Both the position numbers and the translations under genes were made by a program. Below, one piece after another: positions 44,064-51,577 of a DNA stretch of 64,000 bases; position 1 is the stretch's first letter, and each line of letters opens with the position of its first letter. This DNA comes from Kitasatospora aureofaciens (GTDB lineage Bacteria > Actinomycetota > Actinomycetes > Streptomycetales > Streptomycetaceae), in NCBI RefSeq assembly GCF_019192735.1, contig NZ_JAHTKP010000001.1, positions 310,001 to 374,000 on the forward strand, read 5' to 3'. Under the pieces are notes generated by a model. That model saw only the letters and a program-made list of their open reading frames with translations, was not told the DNA's origin and did no database searches.

Positions 44064-44908
44064 CGTCCGGTCTCCTCGGTAGGCTCGCCGACAGGTCCGT
44101 CGGCCAGTTCGCGCCGGATCTCCTCGGCGAAGCGGAAGGTCATGTGCCGCCGCCAGGCGGGCAGTCCGTGGATGTCGTCGAAGTACTCGTCCGGACGGAT
44201 GCCGTCCCGGACCGCCTCCGCGACGGCCGCCGCGTTCGGCCCGGGCGGGAACCAGAGCCGGATCGGGCGGACGGTGGCGGCGGTGACGGTGATGGTCAGC
44301 GAGTCGTCGACCGGGTCGAGAGTGCCGATCAGCAGGGCGCCGGAGCGGCCGAGACCGTACAGCGAGCCCTGGCGGAACGCCGTCCGGCTCGCGAGGGCGC
44401 GGGCCGGCAGGGTGATCGAGCGCACCAGCTCGCCCGGGCGCAGGTCCTTGGCACCGGCGCCGGTGACGAAGTCCGCCACCCGGACGCGGCGCAGCTCACC
44501 GGAGGGCGCGCGGAGCAGGCAGACGCCGTCCAGCGCGGCGGTCAGCGAGATCATCGGGCCGGCGGGCAGGCCGTTGCAGAGGTTGCCGCCGACGGTGGCC
44601 ATGTTCCAGATCTTCCAGGAGGCGAGGAACGCCCGGCAGCACTGCTCGAACAGGGGCGCGGCCCTCCATCCGGCGGGCTTGGCGAAGCGGGAGAGCTGGG
44701 CGACGGTGCAGGTGGCGGCGATCTCCAGATCGCCGTCGGGAGTGACGGTGAGCGGCTCCCAGCCCATCCGGCCGAGGTCGATCAGGCGGCGGATGTGCGG
44801 CTGCGGCTCGGAGAACAGGTAGGTGCCGCCGCCGAGCCAGGCGTCCCCGGGCTGCCAAGTGCCGCCGCGGCGGGCGTCGCGTATCTCCGTCACCGTGTTG
44901 AGGTCCAT
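44060..44908 (-). CDS. FAD-binding subunit of the xanthine dehydrogenase-type enzyme
   Basis: A 282-aa FAD_binding_5-type subunit. AWLGGGTYLFSEPQPHI and WNMATVGGNLCNGLPAGPM are the FAD pyrophosphate-binding loops typical of XdhB/CoxM, and the C-terminal FAD-associated domain follows. ATG 44908 is preferred; the frame extends upstream without a believable protein. It is cotranscribed with the large subunit gene. Confidence 0.87.
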   Translation of the reverse strand: MDLNTVTEIRDARRGGTWQPGDAWLGGGTYLFSEPQPHIRRLIDLGRMGWEPLTVTPDGDLEIAATCTVAQLSRFAKPAGWRAAPLFEQCCRAFLASWKIWNMATVGGNLCNGLPAGPMISLTAALDGVCLLRAPSGELRRVRVADFVTGAGAKDLRPGELVRSITLPARALASRTAFRQGSLYGLGRSGALLIGTLDPVDDSLTITVTAATVRPIRLWFPPGPNAAAVAEAVRDGIRPDEYFDDIHGLPAWRRHMTFRFAEEIRRELADGPVGEPTEETGR

Positions 44909-45089
44909 GTCACCGATTGAAGCCAGCGGCGCGAGTTCTTCACGAGTGGGTTCGCACACCATGCGCCATCGGCCTGAGCTGGTCGATCGTCCAGGTGCGG
45001 GCCGGTGGCAGGCGGTCGTTCGCGTCAGGAGTTCGACAAAGGTGTCGAGGATCGGCGGGTAAGGGGCTATGCTTTCGGAGGTTTGAAAA
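44909..45089. other. promoter region between xdh genes and the M-box
   Basis: No gene. It must contain the minus-strand promoter of the xdh pair and the plus-strand promoter of the riboswitch transcript. No clear operator was seen. Confidence 0.4.
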
Positions 45090-45091
45090 AG

Positions 45092-45271
45092 GCACCTCGT
45101 TCGGTGAGGCGTCTTCACGGACACAGGCCACTGACCCGACGACGTCGAGAGACGCCCAGGTTCAGGACAGATCTTCCCGACCTAAGGGTTGATCCCAAGT
45201 GGCTTCCCCGCAGTAGCACTTGCGGCTCGGGGATTACGCCGTGAAGTGCCAAAGCTCTGACGAGTTGGGGT
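45092..45271 (+). ncRNA. M-box (ykoK leader) magnesium riboswitch
   Basis: The sequence aligns by eye along its full length with the established Bacillus subtilis M-box. It shows CTCGTTCGGTGAGGCG at the 5' side, GAGACGCCCAG with CAGGACAGA in the middle, CTAAGGG, and near the end GTGAAGTGCCAAAGCTCTGA followed by ACGAG, which pairs with CTCGT to close P1. M-boxes fold when magnesium is plentiful and shut off the downstream gene. Here a hairpin (ACGCACC/GGTGCGT, near 45319-45337) lies after P1 and could be the expression platform. The genes that follow are small and are not known magnesium transporters. Confidence 0.88.
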
Positions 45272-45359
45272 GATCCGGTGGCCTCCGGCGGGCCGGTGAA
45301 CTCCTTGCCGAGTCGATGAACGCACCGCGGTGGTGCGTCCGACCGGAAGGAGGCGAGAC

Positions 45360-45434
45360 ATGGACAGCAGTAATAGTCCGGGCCACAGTCGGCCCTCTTC
45401 CCGCATGCCCGAGCACGCCTCCGGCAGACGCTGA
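45360..45434 (+). CDS. 24-aa ORF directly after the M-box
   Basis: ATG 45360 is preceded by AAGGAGGCGAGAC, an ideal ribosome site, and opens a 24-codon frame starting MDSSNSPGHSRPSSR. It is rich in Ser, Arg and Pro with no hydrophobic part. It may be a leader peptide that links the riboswitch to the genes downstream, or a short protein in its own right. Confidence 0.45.
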   Translation: MDSSNSPGHSRPSSRMPEHASGRR

Positions 45435-45661
45435 ACTCCCCCTTCGCGCCAAACTTCTGACGGTTAGTCGGCAAGTGTCTCCGCCATGCCCGCGCGGCCC
45501 CGCACCGGACGGCCGCCACGGGTCGCGGAGCCGTGCGCCCCGGGGGCAGCCGTCGCACGCCGTGGGCCGGGCCTCTCGCGTCAACCCGCCACCCGTACGC
45601 CACGCCCGGCCGGGGCATGCCCTCGCACGCCCGTCGGCCGTTGAACCCGAGGTGAGTCGCC
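45435..45661. other. 227-bp gap, nothing recognised
   Basis: GC-rich DNA between the 24-aa ORF and the 78-aa gene. No convincing frame, hairpin or operator was seen; a second promoter may be here. Confidence 0.35.
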
Positions 45662-45898
45662 ATGTCCGTCGTCGCTTTCTTCCACCCCACCCGGACCCTG
45701 CCGCGCCGCGGCCTGCGCACCGCCCTGTCCGGCCTCCTCGACCGGATCGCGGCCAGCCCGCTCGACAGCTCGGTGCTCCAGGCCGTGGACGCCCAGGCCC
45801 CGGCCGGCCCGCCGGTGCGGATGCGCGCTCGCTGGGAGGCCGTCACCGCCGCCGACGGCAGCAGCCGGCTGCGGGCCAGCTGGCACGCCGAGAACTGA
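45662..45898 (+). CDS. 78-aa protein of unknown function
   Basis: Starts MSVVAFFHPTRTLPRRGLRTAL after a good ribosome site (GAGGTGAG). The N-terminal half is amphipathic (LSGLLDRIAASPLDSSVLQAV) and the C-terminal half contains RMRARWEAVTAADGSSRLRASW, two likely beta strands. No family is recognised. It is the first sizeable gene downstream of the M-box and lies 64 bases before the winged-helix gene, so it is a candidate for magnesium-controlled expression. Confidence 0.65.
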   Translation: MSVVAFFHPTRTLPRRGLRTALSGLLDRIAASPLDSSVLQAVDAQAPAGPPVRMRARWEAVTAADGSSRLRASWHAEN

Positions 45899-45962
45899 CT
45901 ATCCGTCTGATCAACACCAATACAAGCCGATTCACACCGATTCACGCCGAAGGAAGTCCGTC

Positions 45963-46388
45963 ATGGCCGTCCGCTACCCCCGGCTCGACGTCATCTTCTC
46001 CGACTACCGGGCCGTCGCCCGCGTCGCCGCCACAGCACCCGCATCCACGCCTGTACCCGCACCTGCCGCTCCCGTGCTCATCGCCGGGCCCAACGGGCTC
46101 GCGATCGACCCCGAGCAGCGGCTCGCGACCGTCGACGGGCGCGAAGTCGAGTTCACCTTCATGGAGTTCGAGCTGCTCGCCCACCTGGTCGCCCACCCGC
46201 TGCGGGTGCACAGCCGACGCCAGCTGATGGAGAACGTCTGGGGCCGCCCCGACAACGGCGACACCCGCACCATCTCCACCCACATCGCGCGGATACGCCG
46301 CAAGCTCGGCCCCGAGCACGGCCCGGCCGTCGCCACCGTCCGTCAGATCGGTTACAAGTACGACCCCCGGCTGACCGCCGCCGCCTGA
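45963..46388 (+). CDS. stand-alone OmpR-type winged-helix DNA-binding protein
   Basis: A 141-aa protein with a disordered Ala/Pro-rich N-terminus of about 35 residues and a complete Trans_reg_C domain: EVEFTFMEFELLAHLVAHPLRVHSRRQLMENVWG, then TRTISTHIARIRRKLG and VRQIGYKYDP. There is no receiver domain, so it cannot be controlled by phosphorylation in the usual way. Similar orphan winged-helix proteins occur in streptomycetes. Its place after the M-box suggests it could pass a magnesium signal on to other genes. Confidence 0.85.
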   Translation: MAVRYPRLDVIFSDYRAVARVAATAPASTPVPAPAAPVLIAGPNGLAIDPEQRLATVDGREVEFTFMEFELLAHLVAHPLRVHSRRQLMENVWGRPDNGDTRTISTHIARIRRKLGPEHGPAVATVRQIGYKYDPRLTAAA

Positions 46389-46442
46389 TCCGCCGCCAAC
46401 TCCGCCTGGCTCCCCTGTCGACCGAGCACGATGAGGTTTCCG

Positions 46443-46946
46443 ATGACTCCCGGCAAGCTGCTTCCGCGGCGCGGCGAGGCCGCGGGGCTGCTCACCGTCC
46501 TGACGCTCCTCGTCCTCGAAGGGGTAGCGCTGGGCACGGCGTCGGAGCCGAACCGGCCCGTGATCGGCGCCGCCCTGATCGGGGCCGCCGGGTCCGGCCT
46601 GCTGCTGACCGCCGCGCTGCTGGTCGGCCGCCGCCTGGCCGCCCGGCGGGGGCTGCCGCTGCCCCCGCCGGGCCCGAACGGCCCCGACTACAGCGCCCGC
46701 GCCCTGGAGGGCTTCCCGATGGAGGCCGTCCGCCCGCTGCTGCTCGCCGAACACGGGCCGCGGCTCGACCAGTTGTACGCCGCCTGGGTGCTCGCCCTCG
46801 GCGGCCGCACGGCGCCGTGGATCGCCCGCCGGCTGGACCTCCCGGTCCCCACCGTCCGACTCCTGGTGGACACCGTCCGGCAAGTGCCGCACCGGACGGC
46901 CGAACCACCGGCCGCCGCACCGCCGTTGACCGCTTCTCCCCCATAA
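46443..46946 (+). CDS. small membrane protein with two hydrophobic segments
   Basis: A 167-aa protein. Two transmembrane helices lie at about residues 12-30 and 41-61 (LLTVLTLLVLEGVALG and AALIGAAGSGLLLTAALLVG), followed by a soluble domain of 100 residues with an HTH-like stretch (RTAPWIARRLDLPVPTVRLLVDTVRQV). GAGG precedes ATG 46443; an in-frame ATG at 46431 is an alternative. The function is unknown. It belongs to the run of genes after the M-box. Confidence 0.65.
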   Translation: MTPGKLLPRRGEAAGLLTVLTLLVLEGVALGTASEPNRPVIGAALIGAAGSGLLLTAALLVGRRLAARRGLPLPPPGPNGPDYSARALEGFPMEAVRPLLLAEHGPRLDQLYAAWVLALGGRTAPWIARRLDLPVPTVRLLVDTVRQVPHRTAEPPAAAPPLTASPP

Positions 46947-46986
46947 CCCCCCGTACCGACCGTCGAACCGAGAGAGGAACCGTTCG

Positions 46987-47406
46987 ATGATCACTGCCCT
47001 GGACCACGTCCAGCTCGCCGCGCCGCCCGGCAGCGAGGCCCTGCTGCGGGCCTTCTACGGCGACATCCTGCAGATGGCCGAACTCCCCCGCCCCGCGACG
47101 CTCGACCGGCGCGGCGGCTGCTGGTTCGCCGCCGACGGCGGCCGGGTCCGGCTCTATCTGGGCATCGAGGACGGGTTCCGGCCGACCACCAAGGCCCATC
47201 CCGGCCTGGCCGTCGACGAGATCGACGACTTCGCCGGCCGGCTGGAAACCTCGGGCGCCCTGGTGGTGTGGGACACCTCCCTGCCGCCGAACCGCCGGTT
47301 CTACACCCAGGACCCGGTGGGCAACCTGCTGGAGTTCGTCGAGCAGCAGGTCACGCCCGTCACGGCGTCCAGCACGGAATCCCCCAAGGAACATTCATAC
47401 AGTTAA
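46987..47406 (+). CDS. VOC family (glyoxalase/dioxygenase fold) protein
   Basis: A 139-aa vicinal-oxygen-chelate protein: ALDHVQLAAPPGSEALLRAFYGDIL at the start, FAADGGRVRLYLGIED in the middle and FYTQDPVGNLLEFVEQQ at the end. The first metal ligand is the His of LDHVQ and the last is the Glu of LLEF; the central ligand is less clear. The reaction is unknown. It is the last gene in the run that follows the M-box. Confidence 0.82.
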   Translation: MITALDHVQLAAPPGSEALLRAFYGDILQMAELPRPATLDRRGGCWFAADGGRVRLYLGIEDGFRPTTKAHPGLAVDEIDDFAGRLETSGALVVWDTSLPPNRRFYTQDPVGNLLEFVEQQVTPVTASSTESPKEHSYS

Positions 47407-47549
47407 TCCCAACTGGTTGAACGGAAAAGGCTTTTACTCACTCCTTACCCGTTTTCCCTTCTCCCCCGGCCGTCCGGCGGACAGGCTTCGGTCTGCTCCG
47501 CCGGGTGCGCGACCCGCGCACCGCGGAACGTCCAGGGGAGGACTCCACC

Positions 47550-50174
47550 GTGCCCGACAGGCAACACCGACGGCTGCTCCCGATCGCCGTGACACTCACC
47601 GCGCTCGGTCTCACCACCACCCAGGCCTTCGCGGCACCACAGACTGGCACCACCCCCACCACCGTCACCGGCACCGTCACCACCCACGACGGCACCACGG
47701 GCGGCGGCGACGGCGGCAGCGACGACGCCCACAACTCCATGGAATCCACCGCCCAGTTCACCGAGGCGCGCACCGCCCCCGGCGTGGTCGCCCCCGGCGC
47801 GTACGGCGCGGCCTGGGCGCAGCTGAAGTCGCTGCCGCGTACCTCCGGCGAGTGGGAACACGTCACCAGCAAGCCGTACAACTCGGACGACCCGCGCTAC
47901 CGCGACGTCAACTCCAACTCCAGCGGCGGCGCCGGCTACGTCACCGGCCGGATCACCGGCATCGCGGCCGACGACGACGGCTACGTGTACGCGGGCGGCG
48001 CCAACGGCGGTGTCTTCCGCTCCCGTACGGGCGGCGGCCACTGGGAGCCCATCTCCGACAAGCTGCCCTCCCTCTCCACCGGCACGCTGAACCTCGACGG
48101 CTCCGGCCGGCTCTGGTACGCCACCGGCGAGTCCAACACCGGCGCCACCTCGTACGTCGGCACGGGTGTGTATGTCCTCGGAGACCCCAAGCACGGCAGG
48201 TTCCAGCCGGGCGACCGCGTCGGCGGCGCCGAGCTGGAGTCCACCACCATCCACGCGCTGCGCTTCGCCGGCGACAAGGTGTGGGCGGCCACCAGCCGGG
48301 GCGTGTGGAGCCACTCCGCGACCACCCTCAGCGGCCCCTGGACCCTGGAGTTCGCGCCCAACCCCGAGTACCTGCCCGGCGGTTCGAAGGCGAGCGACCC
48401 GAGCGCGCCGTACAAGAACATCGCCAACGACGTCGCGATCGACCCCAAGGACCCCTCGAAGGTGATCCTGGCGGTCGGCTGGCGCGGCGGCGACACCTAC
48501 AACGGCTTCTACAGCAAGGCGGCGGACGGCAGTTGGCAGCGCATCGCCTCCCTCGGCGACCTGCCCACCGACGCCGCGAACGTCGGCAACGTCACCTTCG
48601 CCCGCTCGGCGGACGGCTCGCGCTACTACGCGATCGACCAGTCCCCGGCGGTCATGGCGAGCAACCCCGACACCGGCCTCAAGGGCGTCTACGTCTCCAA
48701 GTCCGGTTCCCCGTCCGGCCCGTGGACCCTCATCGCGGACAAGGACAAGCTCAAGGGCTCCGGCTCCGCCCTCCAGGACCCGGGCTACCAGCCCGGCATC
48801 CAGTCCTGGTACAACCAGTTCCTCCAGGTCGACCCGGCCAACCCCGACCACGTCTACGCCGGCCTGGAGGAGGTCTTCGAGACCACCGACGGCGGAAACA
48901 AGTGGGTCACCGCGGCGCCGTACTGGAACAACGGCTTCCCGTGCTGGAGCATCGACCCGACCAAGCAGACCGGCGCCTGCTCCCCCACCACCCACTCCGA
49001 CCAGCACGCCGTCGCCATCGGCAGCTACCAGGGCAAGGCGAACGTCTTCGTCGGCAACGACGGCGGCATCTACCGCCGCCCGGTCGACGGCCAGTTGGAC
49101 GCGTACGGCCACGCCAAGGACTGGACCTCCCTCGCCGACGGCACCATCGACACCCTGCAGTACTACTCGGTCGGCGTCGGCAAGGACCTCGCCGACCCGT
49201 CCGGCCGGGGCGTCGTCGTCAGCGGCGGCCTGCAGGACAACGGCGAGTCCGTCCTGCGCGCCCACGACAAGGTGATGGGCTCGGACTTCGGCGGCGACGG
49301 CGCCGACACCATCGTCGACCCCGCCAACGGCTGCAACATCGCCGAGGAGTACGTCTACCTCGACATGTGGGTCACCCAGAACTGCGCGGTGAACGACGGC
49401 AGTTGGCTGAAGGACCCGACCAAGGCCACCTCCTTCGAGGTCGCCCCGCCCGACAAGGACCTCGGCGGCGCCGGCGCCCGCTTCATCGCGCCGATCACCA
49501 CCGACCCGAGGAACACCAACACCTGGATCGCCGGCGGACGCCACATCTGGGTCCAGAACAAGGGCTTCGCGATCCGCAGCGGCAGCGAGTGGACCAGCGC
49601 CTACGACCTCGGCGCCGGCCACGTCGCCACCGCCGTCGCCACCGTCAACGGCACGGTGTACGCGGGCTGGTGCGGCCCCTGCAACAACCAGGGCTTCACC
49701 CGCGGCATCGCCGTCGGCAAGACCGACGGCACCGGCTGGCACCAGCTCGACCTGCCGGTCAACGGCCTTCTGCCGAACCGCTACATCTCGTCGTTCGCGG
49801 TGGACGAGAACGACGCCCAGCACGTCGTCGTCGCCTTCTCCGGCTTCTCGCGGTCGTGGACCGAGGGCCCCGGCGCCGGCATCGGCCACCTCTTCGAGAC
49901 CCACGACGGCGGCACCACCTGGACCGACATCTCGGCCAACCTGCCGGACGTCCCCGCCGACACCGTCAAGCTCCTGCCGGGCGGCGGCCTCGCCCTCGGC
50001 ACCGACCTCGCCGCGTTCTACCGTGCCCCCGGCGAGAGCCAGTTCAAGCTCCTCGGCGACGACCTGCCGACCACCTCGGTCCTCCAGCTGAAGACCGGCC
50101 CCGACGGCAAGCTCTACGCCGCCACCTTCGGGCGCGGCATCTGGTCCCTCGACCTGCGCCGCCGCGACAGCTGA
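47550..50174 (+). CDS. secreted beta-propeller protein, sialidase/VPS10-like repeats
   Basis: An 874-aa exported protein. GTG 47550 follows GGGGAGG and begins a signal peptide (VPDRQHRRLLPIAVTLTALGL, cleaved after AFA). The mature chain holds repeated BNR/Asp-box motifs such as SRTGGGHWEPI, TTDGGNKWVT and THDGGTTWTDIS, typical of seven- to ten-bladed propellers in sortilin-like and xyloglucanase-like proteins. Catalytic residues of GH74 enzymes were not confirmed, so it may bind rather than cleave sugars. It stands alone and converges on a membrane protein gene four bases past its stop. Confidence 0.85.
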   Translation: MPDRQHRRLLPIAVTLTALGLTTTQAFAAPQTGTTPTTVTGTVTTHDGTTGGGDGGSDDAHNSMESTAQFTEARTAPGVVAPGAYGAAWAQLKSLPRTSGEWEHVTSKPYNSDDPRYRDVNSNSSGGAGYVTGRITGIAADDDGYVYAGGANGGVFRSRTGGGHWEPISDKLPSLSTGTLNLDGSGRLWYATGESNTGATSYVGTGVYVLGDPKHGRFQPGDRVGGAELESTTIHALRFAGDKVWAATSRGVWSHSATTLSGPWTLEFAPNPEYLPGGSKASDPSAPYKNIANDVAIDPKDPSKVILAVGWRGGDTYNGFYSKAADGSWQRIASLGDLPTDAANVGNVTFARSADGSRYYAIDQSPAVMASNPDTGLKGVYVSKSGSPSGPWTLIADKDKLKGSGSALQDPGYQPGIQSWYNQFLQVDPANPDHVYAGLEEVFETTDGGNKWVTAAPYWNNGFPCWSIDPTKQTGACSPTTHSDQHAVAIGSYQGKANVFVGNDGGIYRRPVDGQLDAYGHAKDWTSLADGTIDTLQYYSVGVGKDLADPSGRGVVVSGGLQDNGESVLRAHDKVMGSDFGGDGADTIVDPANGCNIAEEYVYLDMWVTQNCAVNDGSWLKDPTKATSFEVAPPDKDLGGAGARFIAPITTDPRNTNTWIAGGRHIWVQNKGFAIRSGSEWTSAYDLGAGHVATAVATVNGTVYAGWCGPCNNQGFTRGIAVGKTDGTGWHQLDLPVNGLLPNRYISSFAVDENDAQHVVVAFSGFSRSWTEGPGAGIGHLFETHDGGTTWTDISANLPDVPADTVKLLPGGGLALGTDLAAFYRAPGESQFKLLGDDLPTTSVLQLKTGPDGKLYAATFGRGIWSLDLRRRDS

Positions 50175-50178
50175 TCCC

Positions 50179-50823
50179 TCACACGTGCGACCCGGGCGTG
50201 GCGGTGGCCCCGCCGCGCCCGGCGCTCGCCTGAGCCACCAGGTACGGCACCATCCCGCGCTCCGCCAGCGCCGTCCGCCACGCCTCCCGGGCCGGCGCCA
50301 GCTCCCCGACGCCCCCGGTGTCCCCGGACTCCGCCGCCCGCGACCGCGACGCCGTCCCCAGCAGGCCGAGCCCGCCGGCCAGCGCACTCACCAGCGCGAC
50401 CCCGGCCGCGATCCACCCGGCACCGACCAGGGCCTGCCCCGGCACCTCCAGGTCGTCGGCGAGCCCGAACGCGTACCCCAGCAGCAGGAAGATCGCGGCG
50501 GCCGCACCCGCGACGATCGGCACGATCACCGCCAGCACGCCCAGCCACCCCGACGCCCGCTCCCGCCCGGACGCGTCCACCGGCAGCCGCGCCACCGCAT
50601 CCGCGTCCGCGCGCAGGGCCGCGTACCGCTCGTACTCCGGCGCCGCGGCAGCCAGCACGTACTCCGCGTTGTCCCGCGCACTCCGCCGCAGCCGCTCCAC
50701 GCCGTGCGCCTCGTCCCCGATCTCGCGCAGCGCGGCCTGCACCGGCGCCCCCGCCAGCGCCCTGCTGAGCACCGTCTCGAAGTCGGCCCGGTCCTGCTGC
50801 GGCAGTCGTAGCGGCCTGTCCAT
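50179..50823 (-). CDS. membrane protein with two hydrophobic segments
   Basis: A 214-aa protein. A charged N-terminal half (residues 1-85), likely helical, comes before two transmembrane helices: WLGVLAVIVPIVAGAAAAIFLLLGYAFG and LVGAGWIAAGVALVSALAGGLGLLG. A soluble tail follows. No family was recognised. ATG 50823 is chosen; the upstream extension is not protein-like. A TACA-N4-TGTA palindrome lies in its promoter. Confidence 0.7.
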   Translation of the reverse strand: MDRPLRLPQQDRADFETVLSRALAGAPVQAALREIGDEAHGVERLRRSARDNAEYVLAAAAPEYERYAALRADADAVARLPVDASGRERASGWLGVLAVIVPIVAGAAAAIFLLLGYAFGLADDLEVPGQALVGAGWIAAGVALVSALAGGLGLLGTASRSRAAESGDTGGVGELAPAREAWRTALAERGMVPYLVAQASAGRGGATATPGSHV

Positions 50824-50908
50824 GGTTCTACCCCGTTCGCTGTTCACCTGCCGGCCCCGACCCGAGCGTGTCAGCCCCACCGCAGCGCCGGCTTTACCAG
50901 CCCTTAGT

Positions 50909-50924
50909 TCTACAGCACTGTAGA
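50909..50924. promoter_or_regulatory. TCTACAG-CA-CTGTAGA palindrome
   Basis: A 16-bp palindrome containing TACA-N4-TGTA, resembling operators of BlaI/MecI/CopY-family repressors. It lies 86 bases upstream of the membrane protein gene at 50823. Confidence 0.45.
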
Positions 50925-50964
50925 GCATGCGATGGCACACGAGCGGCACACTTCACCTGTGGGG

Positions 50965-51423
50965 TCACGGAGCCGAGGACGGCCGCTGGGCCACCGTCAG
51001 GATGCCGCGCATGAAGTGGTGGAAGGTGCACAGGTACGAGTAGGCCCCGGGCTGGGTCGGCGCCGTGAAGGTGGCCGAGGTGCCCGGGGCGATGGGGCCG
51101 GTGTCGAAGGAGCGGTCCTGGGCGGTGAGGGTGTGTTCGACGGTGCCGGCGTTCACCACCGTCACCGCAGCACCGGGGTGAACGGTGAAGTTCGCGGGCT
51201 GGAACAGGAAGTCGGAGATCATCACCGTCCCCGCCGCCGAAGCGGTCGTGGCCGTCGGCCGGGGGGCGGCCGACGACGGCGGGGCGGCGGAGCTGCTCTC
51301 GGCCGGGCCCGGGCCGACGTAGGCGCTGAGGCAACCGCTGAGGCAACCGCTGAGGCAGCCGCTCAGGCCTGCGGCGAGCAGCAGTGCGCCGCCGGCCCGG
51401 GTGAGCCGGGCCGGCGGCCGCAT
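50965..51423 (-). CDS. lipoprotein cupredoxin
   Basis: A 152-aa blue-copper-type protein. The signal sequence MRPPARLTRAGGALLLAAG is followed by three consecutive LSGC lipoboxes, so lipid attachment is expected at one of three Cys. A Ser/Pro/Ala linker leads to a plastocyanin-like domain with ligands His in TVEHTL, Cys and His in YLCTFHHF and Met in FM. It probably carries electrons or binds copper on the outer face of the membrane. Its closeness to nitrate genes may be chance. Confidence 0.83.
   Translation of the reverse strand: MRPPARLTRAGGALLLAAGLSGCLSGCLSGCLSAYVGPGPAESSSAAPPSSAAPRPTATTASAAGTVMISDFLFQPANFTVHPGAAVTVVNAGTVEHTLTAQDRSFDTGPIAPGTSATFTAPTQPGAYSYLCTFHHFMRGILTVAQRPSSAP
51325..51372 (-). 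repeat. 12-bp tandem repeat encoding three lipoboxes
   Basis: GCTGAGGCAACC at 51325 and 51337, GCTGAGGCAGCC at 51349 and a diverged GCTCAGGCCTGC at 51361. On the minus strand these encode LSGC repeats and the preceding AGLS. Confidence 0.9.
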
Positions 51424-51577
51424 CAGGGGGACCCACCGCTGCACTGCCGGCCTCCCGGGGACGAGAACGCGCTGAGACCGACGCTAACCGCCCGCCCTGC
51501 GCCCCGCACGCCGGGTCGTCCGACCGTGTCACGAACGGCTCCGTGGACGGCCCAGGCACCCGGACGGCCCGCCCGCC

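Noticed and set aside
45115..45945. Minus-strand open frame of 276 codons
   Set aside because: It crosses the M-box and is opposite the 78-aa gene; composition is not protein-like.
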